Source: Sphingobacterium haloxyli (GTDB lineage: Bacteria > Bacteroidota > Bacteroidia > Sphingobacteriales > Sphingobacteriaceae). Taken from it: a stretch of DNA of 64,000 nucleotides. The notes under the pieces were generated by a model that saw nothing but the letters and a program-made list of their open reading frames with translations, was not told the DNA's origin and did no database searches. Of the stretch, positions 1-10,143 are shown piece after piece (within the stretch, counting starts at the first letter, position 1; each line of letters starts with the position of its first letter). The stretch lies in NCBI RefSeq assembly GCF_002980525.1, contig NZ_PVBQ01000009.1, positions 80,538 to 144,537 on the forward strand. Reading direction: 5' to 3'. The position numbers were made by a program, and so were the translations under genes.

Positions 1-194
1 GTGTGAATGTGCTGAATCTCGTAGATGGCGATGAAATTATCGTGGAAAGTCCTACGGGTGCATTTGAGCCGATAATTATTCATTACGCGGAAACGTTTAT
101 TATTCCGGCAGCCGTGGGGACATATCGTATTCGACCGCATGGCGCGTCGACAGGCAAAACCTGCATGACGATTAAAGCATCGGTCAGAATTTGA
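1..194 (+). CDS. manA: Mannose-6-phosphate isomerase, class I (3' end only)
   Basis: The C-terminal 63 or so residues of a gene that enters from the left edge; the reading frame is open from base 3 and stops with TGA at 192-194. The fragment carries the closing cupin-type strand pattern of class I phosphomannose isomerases ([16 protein letters not shown] followed by [11 protein letters not shown]). The enzyme interconverts mannose-6-phosphate and fructose-6-phosphate in the cytoplasm. Its place just before a sugar transporter, a sugar kinase and two alpha-mannosidases fits the last step of mannose use. The catalytic metal site lies outside the window, so the call rests on this tail and on context. 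Confidence 0.7.
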   Translation, partial: VNVLNLVDGDEIIVESPTGAFEPIIIHYAETFIIPAAVGTYRIRPHGASTGKTCMTIKASVRI

Positions 195-219
195 TTAGGG
201 GAGTTAAAACATAAACGCT

Positions 220-1380
220 ATGCCAAATAACCAACAAAATAAACCATCCCTTGTACTGATACCGATATTCCTCAATTTCTTTATTATGGGGTTTGTCGAT
301 ATCGTGGGGATTGCGACCAATTATGTGAAGAAAGATTTCTTGCTGTCGGATACGACGGCCAGCCTGATACCGATGATGGTATTCGTGTGGTTTGCTATAT
401 GTGCTGTTCCCACAGGGCTATTGATGGACCGAATCGGACGTAAGCATACGGTATCTGTCTCACTGATCATCACGGCTATTGCGATGGGCATCCCGTTTGT
501 GAGCTATAGTTACGCGGGAATATTGTTCGCTTTTGCTTTGCTCGGAATCGGAAACACGGTGTTGCAGGTTTCGTTGAATCCGCTGGCCGCATTCGTTGTA
601 CGCAAGGAAAAATTGACCAGCACCCTTACCATGGGGCAGTTTATCAAAGCAATTTCTTCTTTTTTGGGCCCGATATTGATGGGCGTGGCTGCTGTACAAC
701 TGGGCAACTGGCGTCTTACGTTTTTATTTTATGGCCTGGCAACGGTGCTGTCTATCATTGTGCTGCACACGATGCATCCGAACGAACCGAAATCGGACAC
801 CGCGGTAAGCTCTTCTTCCTTTCGCAAGATATTTGCCTTGCTGCGCGATGGGTTTCTCATTCGCTGTGTCGTTGTTATTTTATTGATAGTAGGAATTGAT
901 GTAGGCTTGAATACCAGTATCCCCCAGCTGTTAATGAATCGCGTCGCCATGCCGTTGGAAGACGCCGCACTGGGGACTAGCCTTTACTTTGCAACCCGAA
1001 CCGTCGGTACGTTTGTGGGGGCGATCCTGCTGGTCAAACTATCAGCCGTAGAATTTCTGCGTGGAACTATAGTATTGGCTGTTTTAGGGTTTATAGGTAT
1101 GCTAGTCGGCTCCTCGTTATGGGTGTTATTACTGTCTATTGCTGTAGTCGGCCTGGCCTGTGCGAATGTATTTTCGATTGTTTTTTCACTGGCAATGCAA
1201 CATGATATGAAGCATGCCAACGAAATCTCGGCATTGATGATCATGGGGGTATCTGGTGGAGCGCTGGTTTTGCCATTGCAAGGTTTGATTACTGACTTGA
1301 CGAGCTTCACGGCTGGTCTGCTGGTGATTCTTGTCAGTATGATAATCATCGGTTCAATTTCGTATAAACTTAAGTATTAG
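220..1380 (+). CDS. Sugar MFS transporter
   Basis: A 386-residue inner-membrane protein with about twelve hydrophobic segments. It has the MFS loop 2-3 signature (GLLMDRIGRKHT, about residues 67-78), so the family is clear. The substrate is inferred: it sits 25 bp after the isomerase and 4 bp before a ROK kinase in a mannosidase locus, which points to uptake of mannose or a short mannoside into the cytoplasm. The ATG follows a purine-rich stretch (AGGGGAG) about 15 nt upstream. Another hexose cannot be excluded. Confidence 0.8.
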   Translation: MPNNQQNKPSLVLIPIFLNFFIMGFVDIVGIATNYVKKDFLLSDTTASLIPMMVFVWFAICAVPTGLLMDRIGRKHTVSVSLIITAIAMGIPFVSYSYAGILFAFALLGIGNTVLQVSLNPLAAFVVRKEKLTSTLTMGQFIKAISSFLGPILMGVAAVQLGNWRLTFLFYGLATVLSIIVLHTMHPNEPKSDTAVSSSSFRKIFALLRDGFLIRCVVVILLIVGIDVGLNTSIPQLLMNRVAMPLEDAALGTSLYFATRTVGTFVGAILLVKLSAVEFLRGTIVLAVLGFIGMLVGSSLWVLLLSIAVVGLACANVFSIVFSLAMQHDMKHANEISALMIMGVSGGALVLPLQGLITDLTSFTAGLLVILVSMIIIGSISYKLKY

Positions 1381-1384
1381 TCAT

Positions 1385-2482
1385 ATGTATAATCACGATA
1401 ACCGCATTGTATTGACATTGGACGCCGGCGGTACAAATATGGTGTTCTCGGCTATTCAAGGTAATGTTGAAATAGTGGAGCCCTATTGCTTACCGGCTTA
1501 TCCGGATGATCTGCAGAAATGTCTCGATACGTTGATTGATGGGTTTACACACATCAGGAGTCTCTTGCCAAAAGCGCCGGTTGCGATTAGCTTCGCGTTT
1601 CCAGGTCCGGCGGATTATAAGAACGGGATCATTCATGATTTACCGAATTTTCCGTCTTTCCGCGGCGGCGTTCCGCTTGGTCCGTTTTTGCAGGAACATT
1701 TTCAGATTCCCGTTTTTATCAATAATGACGGTAATCTCTTCGCTTATGGAGAGGCATTGGCAGGTGCGCTCCCAACCTTGAATGATCGATTAAAAAAACT
1801 GGGTTACAATAAAGAATATCGCAACCTTATTGGTGTCACGTTTGGAACCGGATTTGGATCAGGCGTTGTGATCGATAACCGTTTGTTGACGGGCGACAAC
1901 GATTGTGGTGGCGATGTATGGGTATTCCGCAATAAACTTTACCCCGATAAAATAGCCGAAGAGAGTGTTAGTAGACGCGCTATCACCAGGGTGTATAACG
2001 AATATGCGGCTGTGCGAGACGAAACATTGACGCCTAACGATATATTCCGCATTGCAGAGGGCGAGATACAGGGCGACCGACAGGCGGCAATCCGAAGTTT
2101 TGCTCAATTGGGTGAGGTTGCTGGCGATGTTATTGCGCACTTATTGACCGTTGGAGATGGAATCGTTGTTATTGGCGGTGGAATCATTGGCGCAGCGAAA
2201 TACATTATGCCTGCACTGATAGGCGAACTGAGGTCTTCTTTATCTACCTTTTCCGGTGATAGCTTATCGCGCCTACAGATGGAGGTGGTCGATGCGCAGG
2301 ACGAAGACGGTTTGAAACAGGCTGTTTTGGAGGAATGGAGGGAGATTGACATTCCGAATACCAATAAAAAGATCAATTACAACCCGCATAAAAAAACATT
2401 TGTTATGACAACATCGCTAGGAACGAGCACGGCCATCTCACTTGGTGCTTACGCTTATGCTTTGCATCAATTGGCGGATTAA
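1385..2482 (+). CDS. ROK family sugar kinase (probable mannose/hexokinase)
   Basis: A 365-residue cytoplasmic kinase that would phosphorylate a hexose with ATP. The N-terminal phosphate loop reads LTLDAGGTN (about residues 10-18), the catalytic-base motif is NNDGN with D115, and a second phosphate motif GVTFGTGFGSG follows. The usual ROK zinc-binding motif (H-x-n-CxCGxxGCxE) is not visible; where it should be the sequence reads DNDCGGDVW. Length is somewhat above the usual 300-320. The gene starts 4 bp after the transporter stop and would supply mannose-6-phosphate to the upstream isomerase. Mannose as substrate is inferred from context. Confidence 0.8.
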   Translation: MYNHDNRIVLTLDAGGTNMVFSAIQGNVEIVEPYCLPAYPDDLQKCLDTLIDGFTHIRSLLPKAPVAISFAFPGPADYKNGIIHDLPNFPSFRGGVPLGPFLQEHFQIPVFINNDGNLFAYGEALAGALPTLNDRLKKLGYNKEYRNLIGVTFGTGFGSGVVIDNRLLTGDNDCGGDVWVFRNKLYPDKIAEESVSRRAITRVYNEYAAVRDETLTPNDIFRIAEGEIQGDRQAAIRSFAQLGEVAGDVIAHLLTVGDGIVVIGGGIIGAAKYIMPALIGELRSSLSTFSGDSLSRLQMEVVDAQDEDGLKQAVLEEWREIDIPNTNKKINYNPHKKTFVMTTSLGTSTAISLGAYAYALHQLAD

Positions 2483-2514
2483 ACTATAAATACTAAACAT
2501 TCAATTATGATAAT

Positions 2515-5500
2515 ATGAAAGAGCAGTTAACCACTATCCTTCGGTACCTATTATTTGTTTTACTGGGTGGCGGGACGCTTTCGGTAGCTAGAACATACGC
2601 TCAGCAGGCTACTATCTGGCAAATCGGACATGATGACAATCAGGCTGCAGATATGGCGCTGTACCCCGCATCTTTTGACAAATTTCTTGAGCACGATTTT
2701 GGATACGAAGACCGGTACTTTCTGGTCGGATCATCAGATGCCCGGACAACTTTTCCTTTTGTCTTACCTGGGCCAAAAAACGCATGGGGGGGCACCGGGC
2801 GCACGGCAGGCATACGTTCTCACTTTATTACAGTGAGTTTCGAACTTCATAATGTACCAGTTCAACGAGATGCTGCAGCCAAAGGTCGCTTAAATCCTGG
2901 CCAGACAGCAGCAAAGCCCGCTAGTAGCACAAATTCCAACCTATCGGATTCGCTATGGAGCCTTTCCTTAGACCTTCTGGGAGTAGATCCTCAATATGGT
3001 TCTACGCTCAAACTGCTGATTAACGACAACCCTTATACTTTTACGTTTGACAGGGGGCCAGGAAAGGCGGACCCGGTCGGCCCCTTTTCTAAAGATAGTG
3101 AGCAGATGATTAACCTGGCGTTGCCAAATGATCTGATAAGAGACGGGTATAATGAAATCGTGATCACGTCGCTTGACGGCGGATGGGTTGCCTTTGATCA
3201 AATTAAGCTATCCGGCCCCAAAAAAACAACGTTAAAGCCGGCGTCCGACGCCTTAATCAGAAGCGTTAGACCGGCCAACTTCCAGACTGCTGACAACAAA
3301 CAACCCCTTCTGATAAACATAGTTGATGCCTGGGAGAAGCCAACCATAAGCGTTCGGCTTGATGGTAAAGAGATCATGCGCCAGCAGCTTGAGGGTGGAA
3401 GCTCGGTCTTGGAAGCCCCTATGCCAGCAGTAGCGACGAAGAAGCATAGCGTGTATAAGATACTGATCAATGGCAAGGAGTACAGCAGTGGAACAATCGT
3501 GCGTCAACCTCAAAACGAAGGTAGTTACGCCGACTACGTCAATACGATGATCGGTGCCGCGCACTCCCGCTGGATGTTAGCGCCTGGTCCCTGGATGCCT
3601 TTCAGCATGGTCAAACTGAGTCCGGACAACCAGAACAGCGGTTGGCAGGCAGGATACGACCCAACTTTTGAATCCATCGGCACGTTCAGTCATATCCACG
3701 AATGGACGATGGCCGGCCTAGGAACGTTTCCCGTCACCGGGCAGCTCATCACTTTTATAGGCGATCAAAGCGGAGCGGACGGCGGATATCGTTCCAAAAT
3801 CGATAAAACGACCGAGGAAGCTCCGCTGGGATACTATAAGGCCGATCTCATGGACTACGATATCCGCGCGGAGTTAACGGCATTAACGCGCAGTAGCTTT
3901 CAGCGATACACGTACAATCAAGGCGACACAGGCCGGATCATGATTGATCTGAAGATTCCGGCCGAATATAACTACGAGTTACAGGAGGTGAAGATCACCA
4001 AAGTAACCGACAACCGAATTGAGGGACTGAGCGAACAAATATCAAAAAATGTATGGTCTGGCGACGTTAACCAAGACTACATTGTTCATTTCGTGATGGA
4101 ATTTGACCAGCCAATCATCAACCACGGGTCATGGTTGAATAATCAAGCTCGAGTCAAAGAAAACCTAGAAGCAGATAGCGCCGAAAATGCGGGTCTGTTT
4201 GTAGAGTTCGACCTTAGCAAAAGCAGAACGGTTCAGCTCCGTACGGGCATATCTTATGTAAGCATAGAAAATGCGGCATTAAATCTAAAGGAAGAAATCT
4301 CCAATCCCTTTGGCTGGTCGTTTGATGCGGTTGTTGCTCAGAACAGATCTACATGGAATGAGCTGCTTGGCCGGATAGAAATCAGCAGTAACGACTATCT
4401 CCAGAAAGAGAAATTTTATACCAATATGTACCGTGCACTGGCTAGCCGTAATATTTTCAGTGATGTGGATGGAAGTTGGCGGTCTGCAGACGAGAAGATT
4501 CAGAAATTTACCCGTCCCGAAGATGTGGCCTTGGGATGCGATGCTTTTTGGAATACGTTCTGGAACTTGAATCAGTTCTGGAATCTCGTTACACCGGAGT
4601 GGAGCAACCGCTGGGTGCGTTCGCAGTTAGCGATGTATGATGCGAACGGCTGGCTTGCGAAGGGGCCTGCCGGAATGGAGTACGTTCCGGTGATGGTGGC
4701 AGAGCATGAAATCCCACTTATCGTAGGAGCCTATCAAATGGGAATCCGTGATTACGATGTAGACAAAGCCTTTGAAGCAGTAAAAAAAATGCAGACGACA
4801 ATGCCTGCTGCTGTAGCGGGTGGCTTTGCAGGGAACCGCGACTTAGCAACCTACCTAAAACATCAGTACGTACCCTACGACGAGGGGAGATTTTCTAACT
4901 CACTGGAATATAGTTTCGACGACTGGACAGTCGGGCAATTCGCGAAATCGCTAGGAAAAATGGATGATTATGCGATGTTTAACAAACGGGGGCAGTGGTG
5001 GAAGAATGCGATAGACCCGCAGACCGGTTATGCCCGTATGCGCGATTCGAAAGGCAACTGGCTTGCAGATTTTGATCCGTTCAAGTCGGGTGCAAATAAA
5101 CATTATGTGGAGGGTAACGCGTGGCAACTTACCTTTTTCGTGCCACAAGATGTGGTTGGCCTAGCCGAACTAATCGGCCGCGATAAAATGCTGGATCGCC
5201 TTGAATGGGGCTTTGAGGAAAGCGATAAATGGCGCTACAACGGACCCAACGACCAGTATTGGGATTATCCTGTTGTGCAAGGCAATCAGCAGTCTATGCA
5301 TTTTGCGTATCTTTTTAATTGGCTCGGAAAGCCGTGGGCTACGCAAAAATGGAGCCGCTCCATTGGCGAACGCTATTACGGCTCAGGCGTATCGAACGCT
5401 TATTTAGGAGATGAGGATCAAGGGCAGATGAGCGCGTGGTATCTCATGAATGCCTTGGGACTATTCCAAATAGATGGAGGTACACGGGAAGATCCTGTGT

Positions 5501-6966
5501 ACGAAATAGGCAGCCCGATATTTAGGAAGGTTGCTATCGACCTTGGTGGTCGATACAATCGCGGGCAGCGCTTTATCATTGAGGCTAAAAACACAAGTAG
5601 GACCAATATCTATGTACAAAAAGCAACGCTTAATGGGAAACCCTTGCATGACTTTAAATTTTCGGCTAGCGAACTTCTAAAAGGGGGCAGTTTAGTGCTA
5701 GAGATGGGCCCGGAACCCAACAAAAGTTGGGGCCTAGGTAATCTGAAAGCTCAAATCCGTTCAGATTCGCGCTTATCCAACGTAAAGGAGAAAGCTGTCG
5801 AGCTTGTTAAAAGCGGTTTTACGGCAGGCGATGGTTACGAGGAGGTCTGGATCAGGGACTATAACACGTTTATCACGGTGGCCAGTACTCTTCATGATCC
5901 TGAAACGATTAAAGAGCACTTGCGGGTTTTCTTCCGGTTGCAGGGTGAGGACGGAAACATCGTTGACGGATTTGTTCCCAAAGAGAAAGCAGAAAGCTCC
6001 AGCGGAGGGTATCAATACATTGTTTCTAAGCTGGAACCCAACTATGCCGGACACAAAAACACGGTAGAAACCGATCAGGAGTCTTCGTTGATTCAAGCTG
6101 TTTATAAATATGTGAAGGCTACAGGCGACAAGATTTTCCTCGACGAGAAAATTGACGGTATTGCCGTCAAGAGACGTTTGGCGCTAGCTTTGGGTTTTCT
6201 TATGGAGCATCGATACGATAAAAAACATGGATTGCTCTGGGGAGCTACAACGGCTGACTGGGGCGATGTACAGCCCGAACATCCATGGGGCGTTTACCTC
6301 GACGAAAATTCTAACCTTGCTATTGATATTTATGATAATGCCATGTTTCTGGTGGCGATCGATAATTACCTGGAACTTGCCCCTGATGATAGCGGAAAAT
6401 GGCAAAAAATCAGAAAAAATATTGCTGCTAATACCATGAAACATTTGTGGGATACCGATCGACAAAAATTTAAACCACACCTTTATTTGGATGCATCACC
6501 CTTTCCTTCCACTTTTGATGAAGATGAAATCTTTTATCATGGCGGGACTGCTGTTGCTATTGAAGCAAACTTACTCTCCAAAGAACAAGCCCGGATTTCA
6601 TTTGATAAAATGATAGAAAACGTACAGAAATCCGGAGCGCCCTCCGTGGGCCTCACCCTCTATCCCACCTATCCCGAAGGTGTTTTTCAAAACAAGAGTA
6701 TGTTTCCCTACAACTATCAAAATGGAGGAGACTGGACCTGGTTTGGTGGTCGTATTATCAAACAGATGATCAAAAATGGTTTCTACCAAATGGCTTACGA
6801 GCAGCTTGGCCCTATGCTGGACAGAGTACTCGCCAATAACGGTTTCTATGAATTCTACTCTATCGATAATAAACCTAGTGGTTCCGGATCGTTCAGGGGA
6901 TCAGCAGGCGTATTATATGATGCCATCGTTCTATTGGAAGAATATTCGGAAGCTACACCGGAATAA
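2515..6966 (+). CDS. GH92 alpha-mannosidase fused to a second six-hairpin glycosidase-like domain
   Basis: A 1483-residue secreted protein. Order: signal peptide (1-30); a beta-rich, carbohydrate-binding-like domain resembling the accessory domain of family 4 polysaccharide lyases (about 32-235); a small linking beta domain (to about 330); a full GH92 module (about 338-1070); and a C-terminal (alpha/alpha)6-type module (about 1072-1483). The GH92 part has LEYSFDDW with the likely acid E798, and DEDQGQMSAWY (D966-Q971), which holds the likely Asp base. GH92 enzymes are calcium-dependent exo-alpha-mannosidases that invert the anomeric centre. The tail has WIRD (D1115), TDQES (D1187/E1189) and IYDNAMF (D1274), like mannosylglycerate-hydrolase-type six-hairpin glycosidases, but I cannot name its family. 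Ordinary GH92 enzymes are near 750 residues, so this is about twice the usual size. Confidence 0.85.
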   Translation: MKEQLTTILRYLLFVLLGGGTLSVARTYAQQATIWQIGHDDNQAADMALYPASFDKFLEHDFGYEDRYFLVGSSDARTTFPFVLPGPKNAWGGTGRTAGIRSHFITVSFELHNVPVQRDAAAKGRLNPGQTAAKPASSTNSNLSDSLWSLSLDLLGVDPQYGSTLKLLINDNPYTFTFDRGPGKADPVGPFSKDSEQMINLALPNDLIRDGYNEIVITSLDGGWVAFDQIKLSGPKKTTLKPASDALIRSVRPANFQTADNKQPLLINIVDAWEKPTISVRLDGKEIMRQQLEGGSSVLEAPMPAVATKKHSVYKILINGKEYSSGTIVRQPQNEGSYADYVNTMIGAAHSRWMLAPGPWMPFSMVKLSPDNQNSGWQAGYDPTFESIGTFSHIHEWTMAGLGTFPVTGQLITFIGDQSGADGGYRSKIDKTTEEAPLGYYKADLMDYDIRAELTALTRSSFQRYTYNQGDTGRIMIDLKIPAEYNYELQEVKITKVTDNRIEGLSEQISKNVWSGDVNQDYIVHFVMEFDQPIINHGSWLNNQARVKENLEADSAENAGLFVEFDLSKSRTVQLRTGISYVSIENAALNLKEEISNPFGWSFDAVVAQNRSTWNELLGRIEISSNDYLQKEKFYTNMYRALASRNIFSDVDGSWRSADEKIQKFTRPEDVALGCDAFWNTFWNLNQFWNLVTPEWSNRWVRSQLAMYDANGWLAKGPAGMEYVPVMVAEHEIPLIVGAYQMGIRDYDVDKAFEAVKKMQTTMPAAVAGGFAGNRDLATYLKHQYVPYDEGRFSNSLEYSFDDWTVGQFAKSLGKMDDYAMFNKRGQWWKNAIDPQTGYARMRDSKGNWLADFDPFKSGANKHYVEGNAWQLTFFVPQDVVGLAELIGRDKMLDRLEWGFEESDKWRYNGPNDQYWDYPVVQGNQQSMHFAYLFNWLGKPWATQKWSRSIGERYYGSGVSNAYLGDEDQGQMSAWYLMNALGLFQIDGGTREDPVYEIGSPIFRKVAIDLGGRYNRGQRFIIEAKNTSRTNIYVQKATLNGKPLHDFKFSASELLKGGSLVLEMGPEPNKSWGLGNLKAQIRSDSRLSNVKEKAVELVKSGFTAGDGYEEVWIRDYNTFITVASTLHDPETIKEHLRVFFRLQGEDGNIVDGFVPKEKAESSSGGYQYIVSKLEPNYAGHKNTVETDQESSLIQAVYKYVKATGDKIFLDEKIDGIAVKRRLALALGFLMEHRYDKKHGLLWGATTADWGDVQPEHPWGVYLDENSNLAIDIYDNAMFLVAIDNYLELAPDDSGKWQKIRKNIAANTMKHLWDTDRQKFKPHLYLDASPFPSTFDEDEIFYHGGTAVAIEANLLSKEQARISFDKMIENVQKSGAPSVGLTLYPTYPEGVFQNKSMFPYNYQNGGDWTWFGGRIIKQMIKNGFYQMAYEQLGPMLDRVLANNGFYEFYSIDNKPSGSGSFRGSAGVLYDAIVLLEEYSEATPE

Positions 6967-6998
6967 TAAATAATTCATCAATTCAAATTATAGACGCT

Positions 6999-9900
6999 AT
7001 GGAAAAACTAACAAAACGATTGAATAGGAAGTTGTGGATTATTCCACTTTCCTTACTGGCAGCATGTAGCTATAATCACGTGTATGCGGCAACACCACCG
7101 ATTGCCTCGCCTGTGCAGATGAGTAAACCCGATCAAACACAGATTTCTGGGAAGGTCACGGATGCACGTTCGGGCGAGCCGGTTATTGGGGCGACGATTA
7201 CAATTAAAGGAACGACCATCGCTACGCAAACCGATGAAAATGGCGATTTTTCGATAGAAGGATCAAAGGGGCAGGTGCTGACGGCCACATTTGTGGGTTA
7301 CAGCCAAGCGGAGACCACGGTAGGTGATGACCCAATAAATATCCGTTTGGCTCCGGAAGGCGAAGTGTTGGAAGAGCTTGTTGTTGTGGGTTACGGTACG
7401 ATGCGTAAATCGGACGTTACGGGTTCTATCTCGATGGTAAAAGGGGAGGATATGGTCAAAGCGCAGAACTTCAGCCCGCTGGAAAACCTGCGTGGTCAAG
7501 CTGCCGGCGTCAATATCTACTCCAACTCCAGCCAGCCAGGGGCTTATGCGAACCGGGTGGTTATCCGTGGCCAGGCGACGATCAACTCCTCGTCCAGCCC
7601 GCTTTATGTAGTGGATGGTGTGGTCATGGAAAACTTCCATTTGCTGAACCCAAATGATATAGACCACATTGAGGTGCTGAAAGACGCTTCCTCGGCGGCT
7701 ATTTATGGTGCGCGTGGTGCGGGCGGTGTAATTTTGGTAACGACAAAACGCGGGACGAAAGACGGGCGAAAAACCGTGAGTTACCAAGGTTCGGCAGGTG
7801 TTAGTTCGCCGCAACGCTTTATGGGTGTGCTAAACGCGGAGGAGTGGATGCAGGCGTTTATAAAGGGCCTGGAGAACGAAAACCGCTGGCATGGCCACGA
7901 TTGGTCGCTGGACAGAAGGGATTGGTTCGACGATCCGAACTATTTCGATGCGAATGGCAATCCCTTGTACGACACGGACTGGCAACGGGAAGCTACCCGT
8001 ACGGTATTATCGCACAACCATCAGCTGAACATTCAGCAGGGGGACGAAACCTCATCTATGGGTGCTTTTCTGAACTATACTGACCAGCAAGGAATCGTCA
8101 ACAATACGGATAATAAGCGTGTCAACGGCAAGCTGGCGTATGATACCAAGCCGAAAGACTGGTTATCGACCAGCATCAACCTAACGGCTAACCATACATG
8201 GGGTCGCTATACGCCGGAAGATGGCGGCGGACAGGACGCACGCCGTACCATGATTGAGATGATCCCCTGGTATCCAATATACGAACCGGGAGGAGGATAT
8301 ACGTCCGCAGCTTCCTCAACGGTATCCCAGGTACTGGGCTTCGAGGGGATGTCGAATCCTGTAGCCATTCTAGACTTGCAAAACCGGATGCGCTCCAATA
8401 CGCAGATTTTCGGTAATGCAGCGCTGACCTTTCACCTAGCTGACGGACTGGATTTAAAAACGCAATTTGGTGTTGACAATCAAAAAGAAACATATAAGGG
8501 GTATTCCTCTATAACGCTGAATAACCTGTCCATGCCAAATGGTTGGGCGCAAATAGAGAATGCTGAAACGCTGTACTGGCAACAAGAGACATACTTGTCC
8601 TACAACAAGGATTTCGATAAGCACCGTATCAACGCGGTGGCGGGTTTGTCTTGGCAGGAACGTACTTGGGACTTCAATCGTTCACGTACCGAAGGTTTTA
8701 CGAATGATTTTTTTCAATGGTACAATATGGGGGTAGGCAGTATTCCTGCGTCGCCGGAATCCAACTGGAATCAATGGGCGATGAACTCTTATTTCGTCCG
8801 AGGTGCGTATACATATAATGACCGGTATTCTGCTGTTTTTACCGCGCGTTACGACGGGTCGTCTAAATTCGGTGACAACAATAAGTACGCATTCTTCCCT
8901 TCCCTCGGTTTAGCGTGGAATGTATCCAATGAGGATTTCATGTCGGGTTACGAGTGGATCAGTAACTTAAAGCTGCGGAGCAGTTACGGTCTGACAGGAA
9001 ACTCGGAGATCGACCCCTATACGACCCGAGCGAATGTCACCTCTGGCACGATTTTGATGAATGGCGGACGGGCTCCTTATGCGTACATCGGCACGATGGG
9101 GAATCCAGATTTACGTTGGGAAACAACAGCCACGTATGACGCGGGGATTGAGCTTGGTCTTTTTCAGAACCGCTTGAACTTTGATATTTCTTACTATACC
9201 CGTAGAACAACCGACCTGTTGTTAGGTCGCCCTTTGCCGGAGTCGACCGGTTTTTCGACCGTAATGGAGAATATTGGCTCTGTGCGCAACCAGGGGTGGG
9301 AGTTCTTAGTAACCGCTACGCCGGTGCAGAATGGAGATTTCTCGTGGAGCAGTACGTTGAACATGACGTATAACAAGAATGAGGTATTAGGACTGGGGGC
9401 AAACAATGAAGATATTTTGCTGAACAGCTGGGTGGGCGGACCAAACAGTATTATCCGTGTGGGCGAGAACCTCAACAGTTTCTATGGTTACCGTCGTTAT
9501 GGTGTATATACGATAGCGGATTATGAGGCTGGGGATATAGAACAAAATATGATTGGCCGCCCGAAACGTTCCGCTACGCAGGAGATTTTGGGTAAGGGTG
9601 TTCCAGATTGGACAGGGAGCTTTATCAACAACTTTAATTATAAGCGCTTCGATTTGATGGTGGACTTGCAGTTTGTGTATGGGGTAGAAACCATGCAGCA
9701 GTTTTACCACTCTACATACGATCGCTTCGGTATTACCAATGGATTAAAGGAGATCTTGTATGGGGCATATGATGGCAGTAATCCGAATACGATGCAGCAG
9801 GCTGTTGTGTTGACAAACAGTGGACACGCGGGCCAAGACACAAATGTCGATTCCTCCTGGGTGGTTGATGGTTCGTACCTGCGATTCAACGTTATCCAAC

Positions 9901-10124
9901 TGGGTTATACGTTCGAGTCGAGCCTAGCGAGGCGAATGGGCTTCTCCGCACTACGTATTTACGGGAGCGCGAACAACCCTTGGTTGATTACCTCTAAAGA
10001 CTTCAAAGGGTATGATCCTGAAAGTACCTCGCAGGGGGATAACAACCAGTTCGGGCAGAACATGACGTTCTTCGCCTATCCGAGAGCGAAGACATTTACC
10101 TTTGGCGTAAACCTTACATTATAA
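6999..10124 (+). CDS. SusC/RagA-family TonB-linked outer membrane transporter
   Basis: A 1041-residue outer-membrane beta-barrel that imports oligosaccharides with energy from TonB. After an N-terminal signal come a carboxypeptidase-regulatory-like domain (ISGKVTDARSGEPVIGATI, about residues 48-125), the SusC hallmark LVVVGYGT, a plug domain with LYVVDGV and IEVLKDASSAAIYGARGAGGVILVTTKRG-type motifs, and the barrel ending in an aromatic-containing strand (FTFGVNLTL). No FecR-interacting signalling domain is seen at the N-terminus. It lies 32 bp after the large GH92 gene and 19 bp before susD, so the three are probably one transcript. The glycan is presumably alpha-mannan or high-mannose N-glycan. 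Confidence 0.95.
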   Translation: MEKLTKRLNRKLWIIPLSLLAACSYNHVYAATPPIASPVQMSKPDQTQISGKVTDARSGEPVIGATITIKGTTIATQTDENGDFSIEGSKGQVLTATFVGYSQAETTVGDDPINIRLAPEGEVLEELVVVGYGTMRKSDVTGSISMVKGEDMVKAQNFSPLENLRGQAAGVNIYSNSSQPGAYANRVVIRGQATINSSSSPLYVVDGVVMENFHLLNPNDIDHIEVLKDASSAAIYGARGAGGVILVTTKRGTKDGRKTVSYQGSAGVSSPQRFMGVLNAEEWMQAFIKGLENENRWHGHDWSLDRRDWFDDPNYFDANGNPLYDTDWQREATRTVLSHNHQLNIQQGDETSSMGAFLNYTDQQGIVNNTDNKRVNGKLAYDTKPKDWLSTSINLTANHTWGRYTPEDGGGQDARRTMIEMIPWYPIYEPGGGYTSAASSTVSQVLGFEGMSNPVAILDLQNRMRSNTQIFGNAALTFHLADGLDLKTQFGVDNQKETYKGYSSITLNNLSMPNGWAQIENAETLYWQQETYLSYNKDFDKHRINAVAGLSWQERTWDFNRSRTEGFTNDFFQWYNMGVGSIPASPESNWNQWAMNSYFVRGAYTYNDRYSAVFTARYDGSSKFGDNNKYAFFPSLGLAWNVSNEDFMSGYEWISNLKLRSSYGLTGNSEIDPYTTRANVTSGTILMNGGRAPYAYIGTMGNPDLRWETTATYDAGIELGLFQNRLNFDISYYTRRTTDLLLGRPLPESTGFSTVMENIGSVRNQGWEFLVTATPVQNGDFSWSSTLNMTYNKNEVLGLGANNEDILLNSWVGGPNSIIRVGENLNSFYGYRRYGVYTIADYEAGDIEQNMIGRPKRSATQEILGKGVPDWTGSFINNFNYKRFDLMVDLQFVYGVETMQQFYHSTYDRFGITNGLKEILYGAYDGSNPNTMQQAVVLTNSGHAGQDTNVDSSWVVDGSYLRFNVIQLGYTFESSLARRMGFSALRIYGSANNPWLITSKDFKGYDPESTSQGDNNQFGQNMTFFAYPRAKTFTFGVNLTL

Positions 10125-10143
10125 TAACAAACGAGATAAAGTT

